Assembly (NCBI GenBank): GCA_035638575.1
Contig: DASQZT010000199.1
Location: forward strand, 1 to 64,000
Length of the DNA stretch: 64,000 bases
From: DASQZT01 sp035638575
GTDB taxonomy: Bacteria > Acidobacteriota > Terriglobia > Bryobacterales > Bryobacteraceae
Reading direction: 5' to 3'
Shown here in pieces: positions 27,321-36,256 of this stretch (positions within the stretch are counted from its first letter, which is position 1; every line of letters begins with the position of its first letter). The position numbers and the translations under genes are program-made. The notes beneath the pieces are model-generated. The model was given only the letters and a program-made list of their open reading frames with translations, did no database searches and was not told the DNA's origin.

Positions 27321-27656
27321 ATGTCATGTGGGGGAGGCTCAGGCCTCAACTCGATTCAGAACGCGATCCGGCCCGGAGCGCGCAAGGTGTTTTGTGTGAA
27401 GTTCCAGCGCGAAATGGAAGGCCTCGATGAAACACCCTTCGAGGGCCATCCCCTCGGGCAGAAGATCTACGAAAATGTCTCCAAGGAAGCCTGGAAGATG
27501 TGGGTGGAGCACATGAAGATGCTGATGAACGAGTACCGGCTCAACCTCGGCACCAAGGAGGCCCAGGAGTTCCTGATCCAGCAGATGGACAGTTATTTCT
27601 TCGGCGAGGGCGCCGCGCTGCCGCCGGATTTCGTCCCGCCTAGGTCGAAGGCCTGA
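27321..27656 (+). CDS. YggX-like Fe(II)-trafficking family protein with N-terminal extension
   Basis: A 111-residue protein. From residue 21 it follows the YggX pattern: RKVFCVKFQREMEGLDE, PLGQKIYENVSKEAWKMWVEHMKML, NEYRLNL, then FLIQQMDSYFFGE. The family Cys near the start is kept (VFC). YggX protects iron-sulfur clusters against oxidation. The first 20 residues (MSCGGGSGLNSIQNAIRPGA) are an addition absent from E. coli YggX and include an extra Cys. The ATG at 27321 has an ideal AGGAG upstream. It overlaps the end of the convergent ATP-grasp gene by 17 bases. Confidence 0.85.
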   Translation: MSCGGGSGLNSIQNAIRPGARKVFCVKFQREMEGLDETPFEGHPLGQKIYENVSKEAWKMWVEHMKMLMNEYRLNLGTKEAQEFLIQQMDSYFFGEGAALPPDFVPPRSKA

Positions 27657-28857
27657 GCGTTTCGAGCACGGTCGCAATGCGGAATCGCAGCTCCGCGTGC
27701 GATCGCCGCAGCGCCGCCTCCGTTTCGGCCGCCGAGTTTCCACGCGCGAAAATGAACCCCAGGTAGCTGGAGCCCTCGGGCAGAGGGACCAGGCGCTGCC
27801 CTTCCTTCGCGGTGATGACGACGTCTTCGATTCCCGCAACCGCCGCCGCGCGCTCCACCCCTTCCACCGATTCGTAGATGCCGTCTCGCGGGATCGGAAT
27901 CATCATGACTCCCGATGCCGGCCCTTCCAGCCGCGCGCCGCTCACATCTTCGCCCAGCGCGTGCCGCAGGATCAGCTCTTCGAGCGGCACGCCTCCTTCG
28001 AATCGCAGCGCCCGGGCGCACAAGCCGCCGATGGGCCGCGCGTGCGTTTCCAGAATCCAGGCGCCCTCGGAGTTGTGCCGCAGCTCGATGTGCGCCGGCC
28101 CATGCAGCAGCCCCAGCGCGCGCACCGCGCGGGACGTGGTTTCGAGCAGCGCCTGTTGCACCCCGGCCGGCTCGCGCGAGGGCGTCACGTAGATCGTCTC
28201 TTCGAAGAAGGGCCCCTCCAGCGGGTCGGGCTTGTCAAAAATGGCCAGTGGTTGGAATTCTCCCGCGGTGACCAGCCCTTCCACCGCGAACTCGCGCCCG
28301 GGGATGTAATCCTCGACCTGAAGATGGCGCTCGCCGAGCTTGCCGATGCGGCGGAAGGCGGCGGCGAATTCCCGCGGGTTGTCGGCGCGGATCACGCCGC
28401 GGCTCGCGGAAAGGCCCAGCGGCTTGAGCACGCACGGATAATTCGCGCGCTCCGCCAGCCGCTCGGGATCGCCGGTAAGCTCCGCGCGGAAAAAGGCGGG
28501 CACCGGCAGCCCGGCCGCCTGGTAGAGTTGGCGCGCCAGGTATTTATCCTGGCACGCGCGCGCCGCGGCCGGCGGATGAAACGGGATGCCCAGCACGCAG
28601 GCCACCTCGGCCGCGAGCACCGCCGGCTGGTCGCCCACCGCCGCGACACCGTCGAAGCGCCGCCCGCGAAGCGCATCCACCGATTCGGGAACGCGGTCGA
28701 ACTTCACCGCGATCGCCTGATCGCCCCACGGATCGTCCATCCGGTGGCAGCGGTTGGTGGCCAGCGTCAGGTCGACGCCCATTCGCCGCGCGGCATCCGC
28801 GAACACGCGGATCTGGTAGCCCGTGGTGGCGGCGAACAGCAGTAGATGCTTTGGCAC
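27640..28857 (-). CDS. ATP-grasp family carboxylate-amine ligase-like protein
   Basis: A 405-residue protein with an ATP-grasp fold. The N-terminal pre-ATP-grasp part (KHLLLFAATTGYQIRVFADA) is followed by CQDKYLARQLYQAAGLPVP, the ATP-binding lysine segment YPCVLKPLGLSASRGVI and the Mg-binding HIELRHNSEGAWILETHARPIGG. These are the hallmarks of the biotin-carboxylase/D-Ala ligase-like branch. The product is unknown: a peptide or amino-acid ligase is likely. The GTG at 28857 is chosen because a longer frame would run back over the divergent tdh gene. It starts 28 bases from tdh on the other strand. Confidence 0.82.
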   Translation of the reverse strand: MPKHLLLFAATTGYQIRVFADAARRMGVDLTLATNRCHRMDDPWGDQAIAVKFDRVPESVDALRGRRFDGVAAVGDQPAVLAAEVACVLGIPFHPPAAARACQDKYLARQLYQAAGLPVPAFFRAELTGDPERLAERANYPCVLKPLGLSASRGVIRADNPREFAAAFRRIGKLGERHLQVEDYIPGREFAVEGLVTAGEFQPLAIFDKPDPLEGPFFEETIYVTPSREPAGVQQALLETTSRAVRALGLLHGPAHIELRHNSEGAWILETHARPIGGLCARALRFEGGVPLEELILRHALGEDVSGARLEGPASGVMMIPIPRDGIYESVEGVERAAAVAGIEDVVITAKEGQRLVPLPEGSSYLGFIFARGNSAAETEAALRRSHAELRFRIATVLETLRPST

Positions 28858-28885
28858 GGATTTCGTCGTCCCACTTGCTATCGTA

Positions 28886-29917
28886 ATGGATGTGAAAGCA
28901 CTGGTGAAGAGCAGGCGCGAGCCGGGCTTGTGGCTCGAGGACGTGGAAGTCCCCTCGATCGGCATCAACGACGTGCGCATCCGGGTGCTGCGGACCGGCA
29001 TCTGCGGCACCGATGTCCACATCTATAACTGGGACGACTGGGCGCAAAAAACGATTCCCACACCCATGGTGATCGGCCACGAGTTCGTCGGCAGAATCGT
29101 CGAGGTCGGCTCCAACGTCACCGATTTTTTCCCGGGCGAGATCGTCAGCGGCGAGGGCCACGTGGTCTGCGGGCGCTGCCGCAACTGCCTCGCGGGACGG
29201 CGCCACCTGTGCGCCCGCACGCAGGGCGTCGGCGTGAACCGGCCGGGCGCCTTCGCCGAATACATCGTCCTGCCGATGGCCAACGTCTGGCATCACGCCG
29301 ATTCCGTCCCGCTCGATGTGGCGGCCATCTTCGATCCGTTCGGCAACGCGGTCCACACCGCGCTCACCTTCCCCGTCTTGGGGGAAGACGTGCTGATCAC
29401 CGGCGCCGGCCCCATCGGCATCATGGCGGCGGCGGTCGCCATCCACGCCGGCGCGCGCTTCACCGTGATCACCGACCTGAATCCCTTCCGGCTCGACCTG
29501 GCGCGCCGCATGGGCGTGACCCGCGCCGTGAACGTGCGCGACACCAGCTTGCCGGATGTCCAGAAGGAGCTGGGCATGACCGAGGGCTTCGACGTGGGCC
29601 TGGAGATGTCCGGCAATTCCGCGGCCTTCCACGACATGCTCGCCAACATGAGCCACGGCGCCCGGATCGCCATGCTGGGGATTCCGGCGGGGGAGATGGC
29701 CATCGACTGGCGGACCGTCATCTTCAACATGCTCACCATCAAAGGCATCTACGGCCGCGAGATGTACGAGACCTGGTACAAGATGACCGTCATGCTGCAA
29801 TCCGGCCTGGACATCACGCCCGTGATCACGCACCGCTACCCGTACACCGAGTTCCAGAAGGGATTCGAAGCCATGATCTCGGGCAACTCCGGCAAAGTGG
29901 TCCTGAGCTGGGAGTGA
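28886..29917 (+). CDS. tdh: L-threonine 3-dehydrogenase
   Basis: A 343-residue zinc-dependent medium-chain alcohol dehydrogenase, the same length as E. coli Tdh. Key motifs are CGTDVHIYNWDDW, GHEFVGRIVEVGS (catalytic zinc), the structural-zinc cysteines CGRCRNCLAGRRHLC, DPFGNAVHTAL, the nucleotide site GAGPIGIMAAAVA and GREMYETWYKM. It oxidises threonine to 2-amino-3-oxobutyrate, which Kbl or spontaneous decay turns into glycine or aminoacetone. A GTG two codons later (28892) would give MKALVKSRR, as in E. coli, so the exact start is open. No kbl is adjacent. Confidence 0.95.
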   Translation: MDVKALVKSRREPGLWLEDVEVPSIGINDVRIRVLRTGICGTDVHIYNWDDWAQKTIPTPMVIGHEFVGRIVEVGSNVTDFFPGEIVSGEGHVVCGRCRNCLAGRRHLCARTQGVGVNRPGAFAEYIVLPMANVWHHADSVPLDVAAIFDPFGNAVHTALTFPVLGEDVLITGAGPIGIMAAAVAIHAGARFTVITDLNPFRLDLARRMGVTRAVNVRDTSLPDVQKELGMTEGFDVGLEMSGNSAAFHDMLANMSHGARIAMLGIPAGEMAIDWRTVIFNMLTIKGIYGREMYETWYKMTVMLQSGLDITPVITHRYPYTEFQKGFEAMISGNSGKVVLSWE

Positions 29918-29925
29918 GGCGGAGG

Positions 29926-30987
29926 TTACCCGGCTTCTTCGTTGGCCCGCCGCAGCAGCGCCCGCATGTACGCGATGCAGTATGCCGTGCCGGCGCGCAG
30001 CATCCCGCTGTCGCCCGCCATCCGCGGAACGTGATCCGGCTCCACCGCGCCGCTAAACCGCGCCTGCCGCAGCGCCTTCATCACCTGGTACATGTCCATG
30101 TAGCCGTCGTCGGGGAAGGTCTCGTCGAAGTGCGGCAGCGGCCCCGTCACGTTGCGGAAGTGCACTTCGAAGATCTTCCCCCGTCCACCGAAATCGCGAA
30201 TCATCTCGAAGACGTTCTTGCCCATGCGGTCTCCGCCCTCCGACCACGTGCCCACGCAGAACGTCAGCCCCCAGTTCCGGCTGCCGCCCGCGATCTCCTC
30301 CGCGCGGTGGTAGCCGTCGTAATGCGTGAAGAGCTTCGCCACGCCGTTCATCTTGGCCACCGGCGGATCGTCGGGATGCAGCGCCAGTTTCACCCCCGCC
30401 TCCTCGGCCACCGGCAGCACGGCCTTCATGAAATACGTGTAGCTGGCCCAGATGTCGTCCGCCGAGTACTCGCGGTCGAATTGCCGCTTCTCCACCTTGT
30501 TGCGAAAATCGTTCAGGTCGAACTCGCGCGCCGTGTACCCGCGCCTCTGCACCATGCTCGTCGTATACGTGTTGGCCGGATGGAAGTCGTACGACGCCAG
30601 GGGGATCTCCAGCTTTCCCAGGGCGCGCAGGAAACCGCGGTAGGTTTCGATGTCCTGGTCCCGCCCCGGCTGGCCCAACTGGACCCTGGTCGAGCGGTAC
30701 GCATAGTGGACCCCCGAGTAGATCTTCATTCCAAACCGGGCGAACCGCCGTTGCGCGGCGCCGAGCGTATCGAGCCCGATATCGCCTTGGCCGAACTCCA
30801 GCCTCACCCAGCGGAGCCCGATCTGCTGGAGAAAGAGCAGATCGTCGTCCGTGATGCTCCTCGCATCCAGGCGATGGCACAGCTTGCAGTTTCCCGGATC
30901 GGACTCGTCCAGCCTTTGCGCCGGCAAAGGCGAGGCGGCCGCCGCGAGCGCGGTGCTGAGAAAACGGCGTCGTTGCATCGGCCACAT
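29926..30987 (-). CDS. Mannonate dehydratase (UxuA)-like protein with Tat signal
   Basis: A 353-residue TIM-barrel protein. The N terminus has a twin-arginine signal (QRRRFLSTALAAAASPLPA), followed by the family body: GLRWVRLEFGQGDIGLD, KLALHPDDPPVAKMNGVAKLF, FCVGTWSEGGDRM, FEVHFRNVTG and ETFPDDGYMDMYQVM. These are the metal-binding residues of UxuA (HPDDPP, HFRN, DDGYMDM). Real UxuA is cytosolic; here export implies a periplasmic substrate. It converges with tdh across eight bases. The start is the ATG at 30987, with the ATG at 30978 equally possible. Confidence 0.85.
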   Translation of the reverse strand: MWPMQRRRFLSTALAAAASPLPAQRLDESDPGNCKLCHRLDARSITDDDLLFLQQIGLRWVRLEFGQGDIGLDTLGAAQRRFARFGMKIYSGVHYAYRSTRVQLGQPGRDQDIETYRGFLRALGKLEIPLASYDFHPANTYTTSMVQRRGYTAREFDLNDFRNKVEKRQFDREYSADDIWASYTYFMKAVLPVAEEAGVKLALHPDDPPVAKMNGVAKLFTHYDGYHRAEEIAGGSRNWGLTFCVGTWSEGGDRMGKNVFEMIRDFGGRGKIFEVHFRNVTGPLPHFDETFPDDGYMDMYQVMKALRQARFSGAVEPDHVPRMAGDSGMLRAGTAYCIAYMRALLRRANEEAG

Positions 30988-31041
30988 TATTCCACAAATC
31001 CGGCGTGCCGTCCCGCCTGCCCGCGTTCGCGCTCTTCGAAT

Positions 31042-31497
31042 TCAGGAAGCCGCGCCCGCGGCGCCAATCTGCCCCAGGTGGTGTTCCATGTGCTCCAGAT
31101 AGCCTTCCACCACCGACCGCAGCGGCACGGGATCGTTCGGGCCGATGCTGCAAGGGACATCCAGCTTCCCGGCGGGCAGGTGGGCAATCACGTGCGCCAG
31201 GTACCGGTTGTAATTGGCCCAGAGCGCGATCAAGGTCGTCCAGTCGGCGTCCTGGACGCACTCGACGCGCGACCAGGCGTCGGTATGGTAATTGGGAAAC
31301 GTCAGGGAATCCTCGAGCACCGCCCTTACAAAACGCTGGTGATTGTTGGATGCCGAATCCACCAGGTGCCCGATCACCTGTTTCGAGGACCATCCGCCCG
31401 AAAGAACCGGCTTCGCGCTGTCCGCCTCGCTGATGGTTCCCAGAATCGCCTCCGCCGACGCCACCGCCGCCAGAAGCCTCGCGCTCAGAGCTTTCAT
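31042..31497 (-). CDS. DinB/YfiT-like metal-binding protein
   Basis: A 151-residue four-helix-bundle protein of the DinB family. The helices carry the metal ligands: KQVIGHLVDSASNNHQR (first His), and the C-terminal GYLEHMEHHLGQIG. DinB-like proteins bind divalent metal; some are bacillithiol or mycothiol transferases and many are unassigned. Its substrate cannot be read from the sequence. It lies between the UxuA-like and cytochrome genes on the minus strand, with short gaps (about 55 and 28 bases), so these three minus-strand genes may be one transcript. Confidence 0.78.
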   Translation of the reverse strand: MKALSARLLAAVASAEAILGTISEADSAKPVLSGGWSSKQVIGHLVDSASNNHQRFVRAVLEDSLTFPNYHTDAWSRVECVQDADWTTLIALWANYNRYLAHVIAHLPAGKLDVPCSIGPNDPVPLRSVVEGYLEHMEHHLGQIGAAGAAS

Positions 31498-31525
31498 GCG
31501 TCCAGCTTAGCGCAACCGCGCCGCG

Positions 31526-32644
31526 CTACTGAACGGAATTCAGGAACGCGATCAGGTTGGCGAGTTCCTGCGGATTTCCGAACTGGGGCCATCCGATCCC
31601 CGCCTGCTTCATGCGGTTGAGCATTTGCGGGCCGTGCTGCCACAGCGCCGAGATGATGGTCACCTCCGAGTACCGCCGGGCCTGTCCGGGCAATTGCGGA
31701 GCGCCGTGCGCTCCTCCGAAGTGGCAGTCGCCGCAGCGTCTTTCCGAGAACACCCGCTTGCCTTCCGCGATGTCGCCGCCCGGAGACACGAACTGCCGCA
31801 TCCAGAGGAAGCTCAACAGTTGCCGCATTTCCTCCGCCGAGAGCGTGGGCGGCTGCTCCATCATGCGGGGAGCGTGGTTCCACATATCCACCGCGATGTC
31901 GGTCAGGGTCATGTCGTGCAGCCTGTTCTCCAAAGCGAGCTTGCCGGTGTGGCAGTTGACGCAGCCTTTCGACTCGAAAACGCGGTGCCCGTTCTCGTCG
32001 GAAGTGTTGGAGAATCGCGAGACCAGGTGCTGGGTTTCCGGCAGCGAACGCAGATAAGTAAGGATATCGTCCAGTTCCCCGCTGGTCAGCGCCTGCCACT
32101 CCAGATTGCGCCGCGCGAACGCCAGGCGCATGCGAAAGCTGTGGTTCCACATCTGCCGGACCAAAAGCACCGGATCGGCCAGCGACTCCCATTTCGCCAC
32201 GGGCGGGGCGCCCTCCGCGCGCGAATCCGTGATCCCGTGGCATCCCCCGCAGTGCTTTCCGTCGAACGCCCCCTGGCCTCGGGCCACTTCTCCCGGCCGG
32301 TCGAAGAACCGGCTGGAGTAGAAGAAAGCAAAGAGGTCGGCGGCGTCCCTGGGGGCCAGTTTGGGCATCCTGATTTTCGCCGCCCCTATGGCGCCCCACA
32401 TCACCGGCGCGTGATTCCACATGGTGCTCGCGAACCGGGCCGGCGTGTAGCTGCGGCTCATGGCGCGGCCGAAGTCCAGCCCCATCTTCCCGCCGCGGCC
32501 GTTGATCGCATGGCAGCGGATGCACTGCTCGCTTTCGAAAATCCGCGCTCCGCGGCCGGAATCGCCGGGCACCACCGGCGGGACCGCGGCCGAAGCCTCC
32601 CCGACCAGGATGACGGTGCACAAAAACGCGAGCCGGAACCGCAT
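31526..32644 (-). CDS. Exported tetraheme cytochrome c-like protein
   Basis: A 372-residue exported protein (signal MRFRLAFLCTVILVGEASA) with four CxxCH haem motifs: CIRCH 41-45, CGGCH 132-136, CVNCH 228-232 and CGDCH 304-308. After each, at a nearly constant distance, a motif of the form WxHxPxM is seen: MWNHAPVM, MWNHSFRM, MWNHAPRM and LWQHGPQM. The Met of each would be the sixth haem ligand. The protein is therefore four copies of one ~90-residue cytochrome c domain. It should act in periplasmic electron transfer. It is the most upstream of the minus-strand trio. Confidence 0.85.
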   Translation of the reverse strand: MRFRLAFLCTVILVGEASAAVPPVVPGDSGRGARIFESEQCIRCHAINGRGGKMGLDFGRAMSRSYTPARFASTMWNHAPVMWGAIGAAKIRMPKLAPRDAADLFAFFYSSRFFDRPGEVARGQGAFDGKHCGGCHGITDSRAEGAPPVAKWESLADPVLLVRQMWNHSFRMRLAFARRNLEWQALTSGELDDILTYLRSLPETQHLVSRFSNTSDENGHRVFESKGCVNCHTGKLALENRLHDMTLTDIAVDMWNHAPRMMEQPPTLSAEEMRQLLSFLWMRQFVSPGGDIAEGKRVFSERRCGDCHFGGAHGAPQLPGQARRYSEVTIISALWQHGPQMLNRMKQAGIGWPQFGNPQELANLIAFLNSVQ

Positions 32645-32985
32645 AGCAGTCTACCAGCATACCCCTCCGGCGGCGGCGCTGCGCGGCGGCTGAAGGAATT
32701 CGGCTGCCGGACCGGCGTTCGCTCCTGCCGCTTCCCGGCGCGCGCGGCGTCTGAAGGCGTTGATTCCGCGCCTCGAGGCGAGACTCGACAGGCGCATCTT
32801 CCTGGCGCAGGGATGATCCGGTGGAAACCTCAATTCGGACCGCAAAAACACCTAGGAGAGAAATTCCCGCCTGTTTGCCGCTGCAAAACCGCTCCTCCCG
32901 CCGATACGTTTCATAGCGACCCACTAGATTGGCCGCCGACGGCCGAGGAGCCGTTGAGACAACACTAAGCAAAGGATGAATTCAG
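32645..32985. other. 341-base intergenic region before the first large secreted paralog
   Basis: No reading frame is convincing. It should hold promoters for both neighbours, since the cytochrome gene and the secreted protein gene diverge here. The only structured piece is a block at 32884-32922 that matches the leader of the distant paralog. AAAGGA lies before the ATG at 32986. Confidence 0.5.
32884..32922 (+). promoter_or_regulatory. Leader motif shared with the second large secreted paralog
   Basis: The block AAAACCGCTCC-TCCC-GCCGAT, then ATAG-ACCC, is found again in the same sense 76-80 bases before the ATG of the paralog at 40690. GCCGATA with an upstream (T/C)AAA resembles a sigma-28 promoter, but the spacing differs from that consensus in both copies. 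Confidence 0.4.
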
Positions 32986-35900
32986 ATGGACTTCTCATTT
33001 TTCAGAATGCGCTCAGAAGTACTCCTTGCGGCCGTCGCGCTGACAATGTGCTCGAGTACGATGTTCGGCACTCCCAAACTGACCGCGGATAAGCCTACGC
33101 CTGCCCTGACCTGCAGCACCCTGACCGGTCCGGGCTCGAGTGTGGACGTCACCCTCACGGCGCCTGCGGGCAGCGTCATCGCCAATTACCCGGCGGTGGT
33201 GGCGCTCCCCAACCCGTTGCCCAACGGAATCACCGCAACGCTCAAAAGTGGTTCTTCCTGGACCCTGACCGCCGCGGGTAAGACCACGGTCGTCACCTTC
33301 AACGCGGCTAACGGATGTGCCGGCCTGGTTGCAGGCTCCGGCAACAACCCCGTGGTCACTTTCACTCTCCAACAATCGGGCGGCAGTGCCATTGCCGATG
33401 TGGTAGTGACTCCGGCCATTACCGTTACCGCGGCCGGAACCCCACTCAGTGCCGCTCCCGTCACGCTCACCTGCCTGGTGGGCAGTTCGAGCGACACTCA
33501 GACCGTCAGCGTCACGTCCACAGCGACGGGTGGCACGCCATTCACCGTCAATCCGAACCTCCCGGGCTGGATGCAGCTAGGCACCGTGACCGGCAGTCCC
33601 GCCACAGCGACAGCGGCTACCTTCACGGTTCATGCGACAGCATGCAGCGGCTCTGCGGGAACCAGCACGACTGTCACACTGCACCTGGTGAATCAGCCGG
33701 CGGTGGACAAGACCGTGGCCGTGACGGTCAGTTATGTCGCCGCTTCGCCACTGCTCATGTCGCCTTCGGCGAGTACGCTGCCGGTGGTGACCTACAACAA
33801 GAATTCCGGCACGCCGGCCACCTGGCAACTCACGGTGACAGCGACCGCTAACTTCTTCTTCACGCTGGATACGTCAACCCTGCCGAATTGGCTCATCGCG
33901 GACGCCACCACCGGCAGCATCACCGGGGGTGGCTCGCAGGGCAAGACAATCAACTTCGCCACCACGGGCGTAGCGGACACGTTGTCCCCCGGCTTGTACA
34001 GTCAAGCTGTCTCGTTCAAAGTCTCGGGCTATCAGCCTAAGCAGGTGACGTTCCAGCTTACGATCAAGAACCAACTCCCGACGCTCACCGTTGCGGAAGG
34101 GAAACTGCGGAACATTACCTGGTTCATCGGGCAGAATCCGCCGACGCCCTTCGTGACCGCGGTTTCCAGCGACTCGGCGATCCCCTACACCCTCACCGCC
34201 GGCGGCGCCGTCGCCCAACCCTCACCCGCCACCTCCCAGGGGGTAGCGCTCACTTCCGGAACCCAGATTCCAGTGAGCTTCCTGACGTCGGCCTTTGGGG
34301 ATGCCCAACCCGGTGACACGATTAGCGGCACCTTGACCCTGAATTGGGCTTCCGGGACGACTCCGATGCAAACGGTGGTCACCTTCCACGTGGCTGTCCA
34401 GTCGGCCAGCGCCCTGGCCACGGTGATATCGATCAGTCCGTCGAACCTGCCTACCGCGGCAGTCGGCCAGACCTTCACCGTGACCCTTTACGGCGCCGGA
34501 TTCATCCCCAGCGCGGATCCCACCCAGAAGACGACGGTGGGAATCCTGAACGGATCCGGTGCGATCATTCAGGATCCCAACATCGTTCCGGTTGTGGTCA
34601 ACGCCTCCACTATTGTCTTGACCATCACCGTGCCCACCGGCGGCACTGACGCTTTTGGCCTCAATTTCAACGGCGTGCACCCTGTGACCCTGGGCGTCTG
34701 CAACCCGTCCGGCGGCGTTTGCGCCTCTCCCACGGGCAGCACCGCGACACTCCAGGTAGGCGCCGGTCCCCTCATCTCGGGTATCACCAGCGCATCCGCC
34801 TACACCGCGGGCGTTGTGGCGCCCTATGACATCATCAGCATCTTCGGATCCAACTTCTGCAGTTCCAACGGGACGGGCTGCGGCCCCAGTACGGTCCTGT
34901 ATGGGACTCCGGACCCGGTCACCTTCACTTTGCCGCTCCAGCTCTCTCCCGACGCCAACAATCGCTTGCTGACGGTCACGTTCCAGGACCCCACGAGTCA
35001 CACCGTCCTGGCGTCGGCGCCTCTGCTGTTTGCGACCAACAATCAGATCAATGTCCTGGTTCCATCGGTAGCCACGACACAAGGCCAAACCTGGCCCACG
35101 GCCGGTCAACAAGTCGAAGTCATGGTGAACTTCGGTGCCACCGGAGCGGTGGCGCACAGCCCCACTGGAACAAAACTGACCCTGGCGGCTACCGATCCCG
35201 GGATCTTTACCATCGACGGCAACGGCGACGGCGCGATCCTGAACGTAGCCGGCGGCCTGGTTGGCCAAGGCAACGAAGCCGGCGTTCGGGCCGTATCCAC
35301 GGACTCGGATCAGGTCTCGATCTACATGAGCGGCCTGGGTGTGACCACTTCCACGACCCCTATCTCGACCAGCGACGCAACCTGTGCCCAGTTGTCCAGC
35401 TACATGAGCTATGCTTCTCTCCAGGATATAGACGGGGCCGTGGTTCAGAGTTCCCTCTTGGGCGGCCACCTGCCTCCGTGCATCCTCAGTCCCTCCACCG
35501 CGGTCTCGGTATCCGTCGGTGGCGAGTCGGCTTTGGTGACGTACGCCGGGTGGGTGGACGATTCCATCGCCGGGCTGTACCAGGTGAACGTTCAGCTTCC
35601 TTCAAAGGACGCAACCAACGGCTTCACCACCGTCCTGCCGACGGTAGCCACGGGCGTTGCTCTCACCGGGAATACGCCCGTGCAGGTGCCCCTCACGGTC
35701 ACGATGACCAGTGATGGCAGCAGGGCCAGCCAGAATAATGTCAACATCTGGCTGAGACCCCGGCTGACCCTTACTGGTAGTCCTTCTGGAAACGTCTCGA
35801 TTGACCCCACCAGCGCCACCGCCGTTACAACCGTGACCGCCAGTGGAGTGTCTGGAGGGACCTACAACTACTCGATGACAGCGCCCGCCAGCCCGCCTAC

Positions 35901-36036
35901 CGGGCTCGCGTGCGATGGCACCGGAGACGTAACGATTACAAGCTCGACGCCCGCAGGCACCTACGCAGTCACCATCAAGGCGACCGAAACAGGAGGGATG
36001 ATAGGGACTTATTCCTTCAACCTTACGGTCCTCTAG
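32986..36036 (+). CDS. Large secreted Solibacter-type protein with Ig-like repeats, paralog 1
   Basis: A 1016-residue exported protein. After a signal-like N terminus (VLLAAVALTMCSSTMFG) come several Ig-like beta-sandwich repeats rich in Thr/Ser/Val (VTLTCLVGSSSDTQTVSVTS, then LTVTATANFFFTLD). An IPT/TIG-like part follows (VISISPSNLPTAAVGQTFTVTLYGAGF), then the Solibacter-type C-terminal domain (ITSASAYTAGVVAPYDIISIFG, LLFATNNQINVLVPS, AADPGIFT-like TDPGIFT, VTYAGWVDDSIAGLYQVNVQLPS). The domain is expanded in this group, and its function is unknown; adhesion or matrix binding is plausible. It is followed by a strong terminator. A paralog converges on it from 40690. Confidence 0.85.
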   Translation: MDFSFFRMRSEVLLAAVALTMCSSTMFGTPKLTADKPTPALTCSTLTGPGSSVDVTLTAPAGSVIANYPAVVALPNPLPNGITATLKSGSSWTLTAAGKTTVVTFNAANGCAGLVAGSGNNPVVTFTLQQSGGSAIADVVVTPAITVTAAGTPLSAAPVTLTCLVGSSSDTQTVSVTSTATGGTPFTVNPNLPGWMQLGTVTGSPATATAATFTVHATACSGSAGTSTTVTLHLVNQPAVDKTVAVTVSYVAASPLLMSPSASTLPVVTYNKNSGTPATWQLTVTATANFFFTLDTSTLPNWLIADATTGSITGGGSQGKTINFATTGVADTLSPGLYSQAVSFKVSGYQPKQVTFQLTIKNQLPTLTVAEGKLRNITWFIGQNPPTPFVTAVSSDSAIPYTLTAGGAVAQPSPATSQGVALTSGTQIPVSFLTSAFGDAQPGDTISGTLTLNWASGTTPMQTVVTFHVAVQSASALATVISISPSNLPTAAVGQTFTVTLYGAGFIPSADPTQKTTVGILNGSGAIIQDPNIVPVVVNASTIVLTITVPTGGTDAFGLNFNGVHPVTLGVCNPSGGVCASPTGSTATLQVGAGPLISGITSASAYTAGVVAPYDIISIFGSNFCSSNGTGCGPSTVLYGTPDPVTFTLPLQLSPDANNRLLTVTFQDPTSHTVLASAPLLFATNNQINVLVPSVATTQGQTWPTAGQQVEVMVNFGATGAVAHSPTGTKLTLAATDPGIFTIDGNGDGAILNVAGGLVGQGNEAGVRAVSTDSDQVSIYMSGLGVTTSTTPISTSDATCAQLSSYMSYASLQDIDGAVVQSSLLGGHLPPCILSPSTAVSVSVGGESALVTYAGWVDDSIAGLYQVNVQLPSKDATNGFTTVLPTVATGVALTGNTPVQVPLTVTMTSDGSRASQNNVNIWLRPRLTLTGSPSGNVSIDPTSATAVTTVTASGVSGGTYNYSMTAPASPPTGLACDGTGDVTITSSTPAGTYAVTIKATETGGMIGTYSFNLTVL

Positions 36037-36060
36037 ACCCGGTTCATAGCTTGAAGCAAG

Positions 36061-36104
36061 CCACGGCGGCGGGAGATCACACTCCCGCCGCCGTGGTGTT
36101 TTTG
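36061..36104 (+). terminator. Rho-independent terminator
   Basis: CCACGGCGGCGGGAG (36061-36075) and CTCCCGCCGCCGTGG (36082-36096) form a perfect 15-bp stem with loop ATCACA, followed by TGTTTTTGG. It lies 24 bases after the stop of the first large secreted paralog and is the strongest terminator in the window. Confidence 0.92.
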
Positions 36105-36256
36105 GATGGGTCCCTTTAGAGGCTGATCCTCGTTTCGAGCCTCGCATCGGACGCCCGCCGTCACCGTCGATCGGCTGAAGGTTCCCTGCGCGCGCGCCGC
36201 GGCAAGAGTTCCCGCCTCTGGGTGCGCGGCTGCCTGCCTCATGCGCCTGAGATGCT

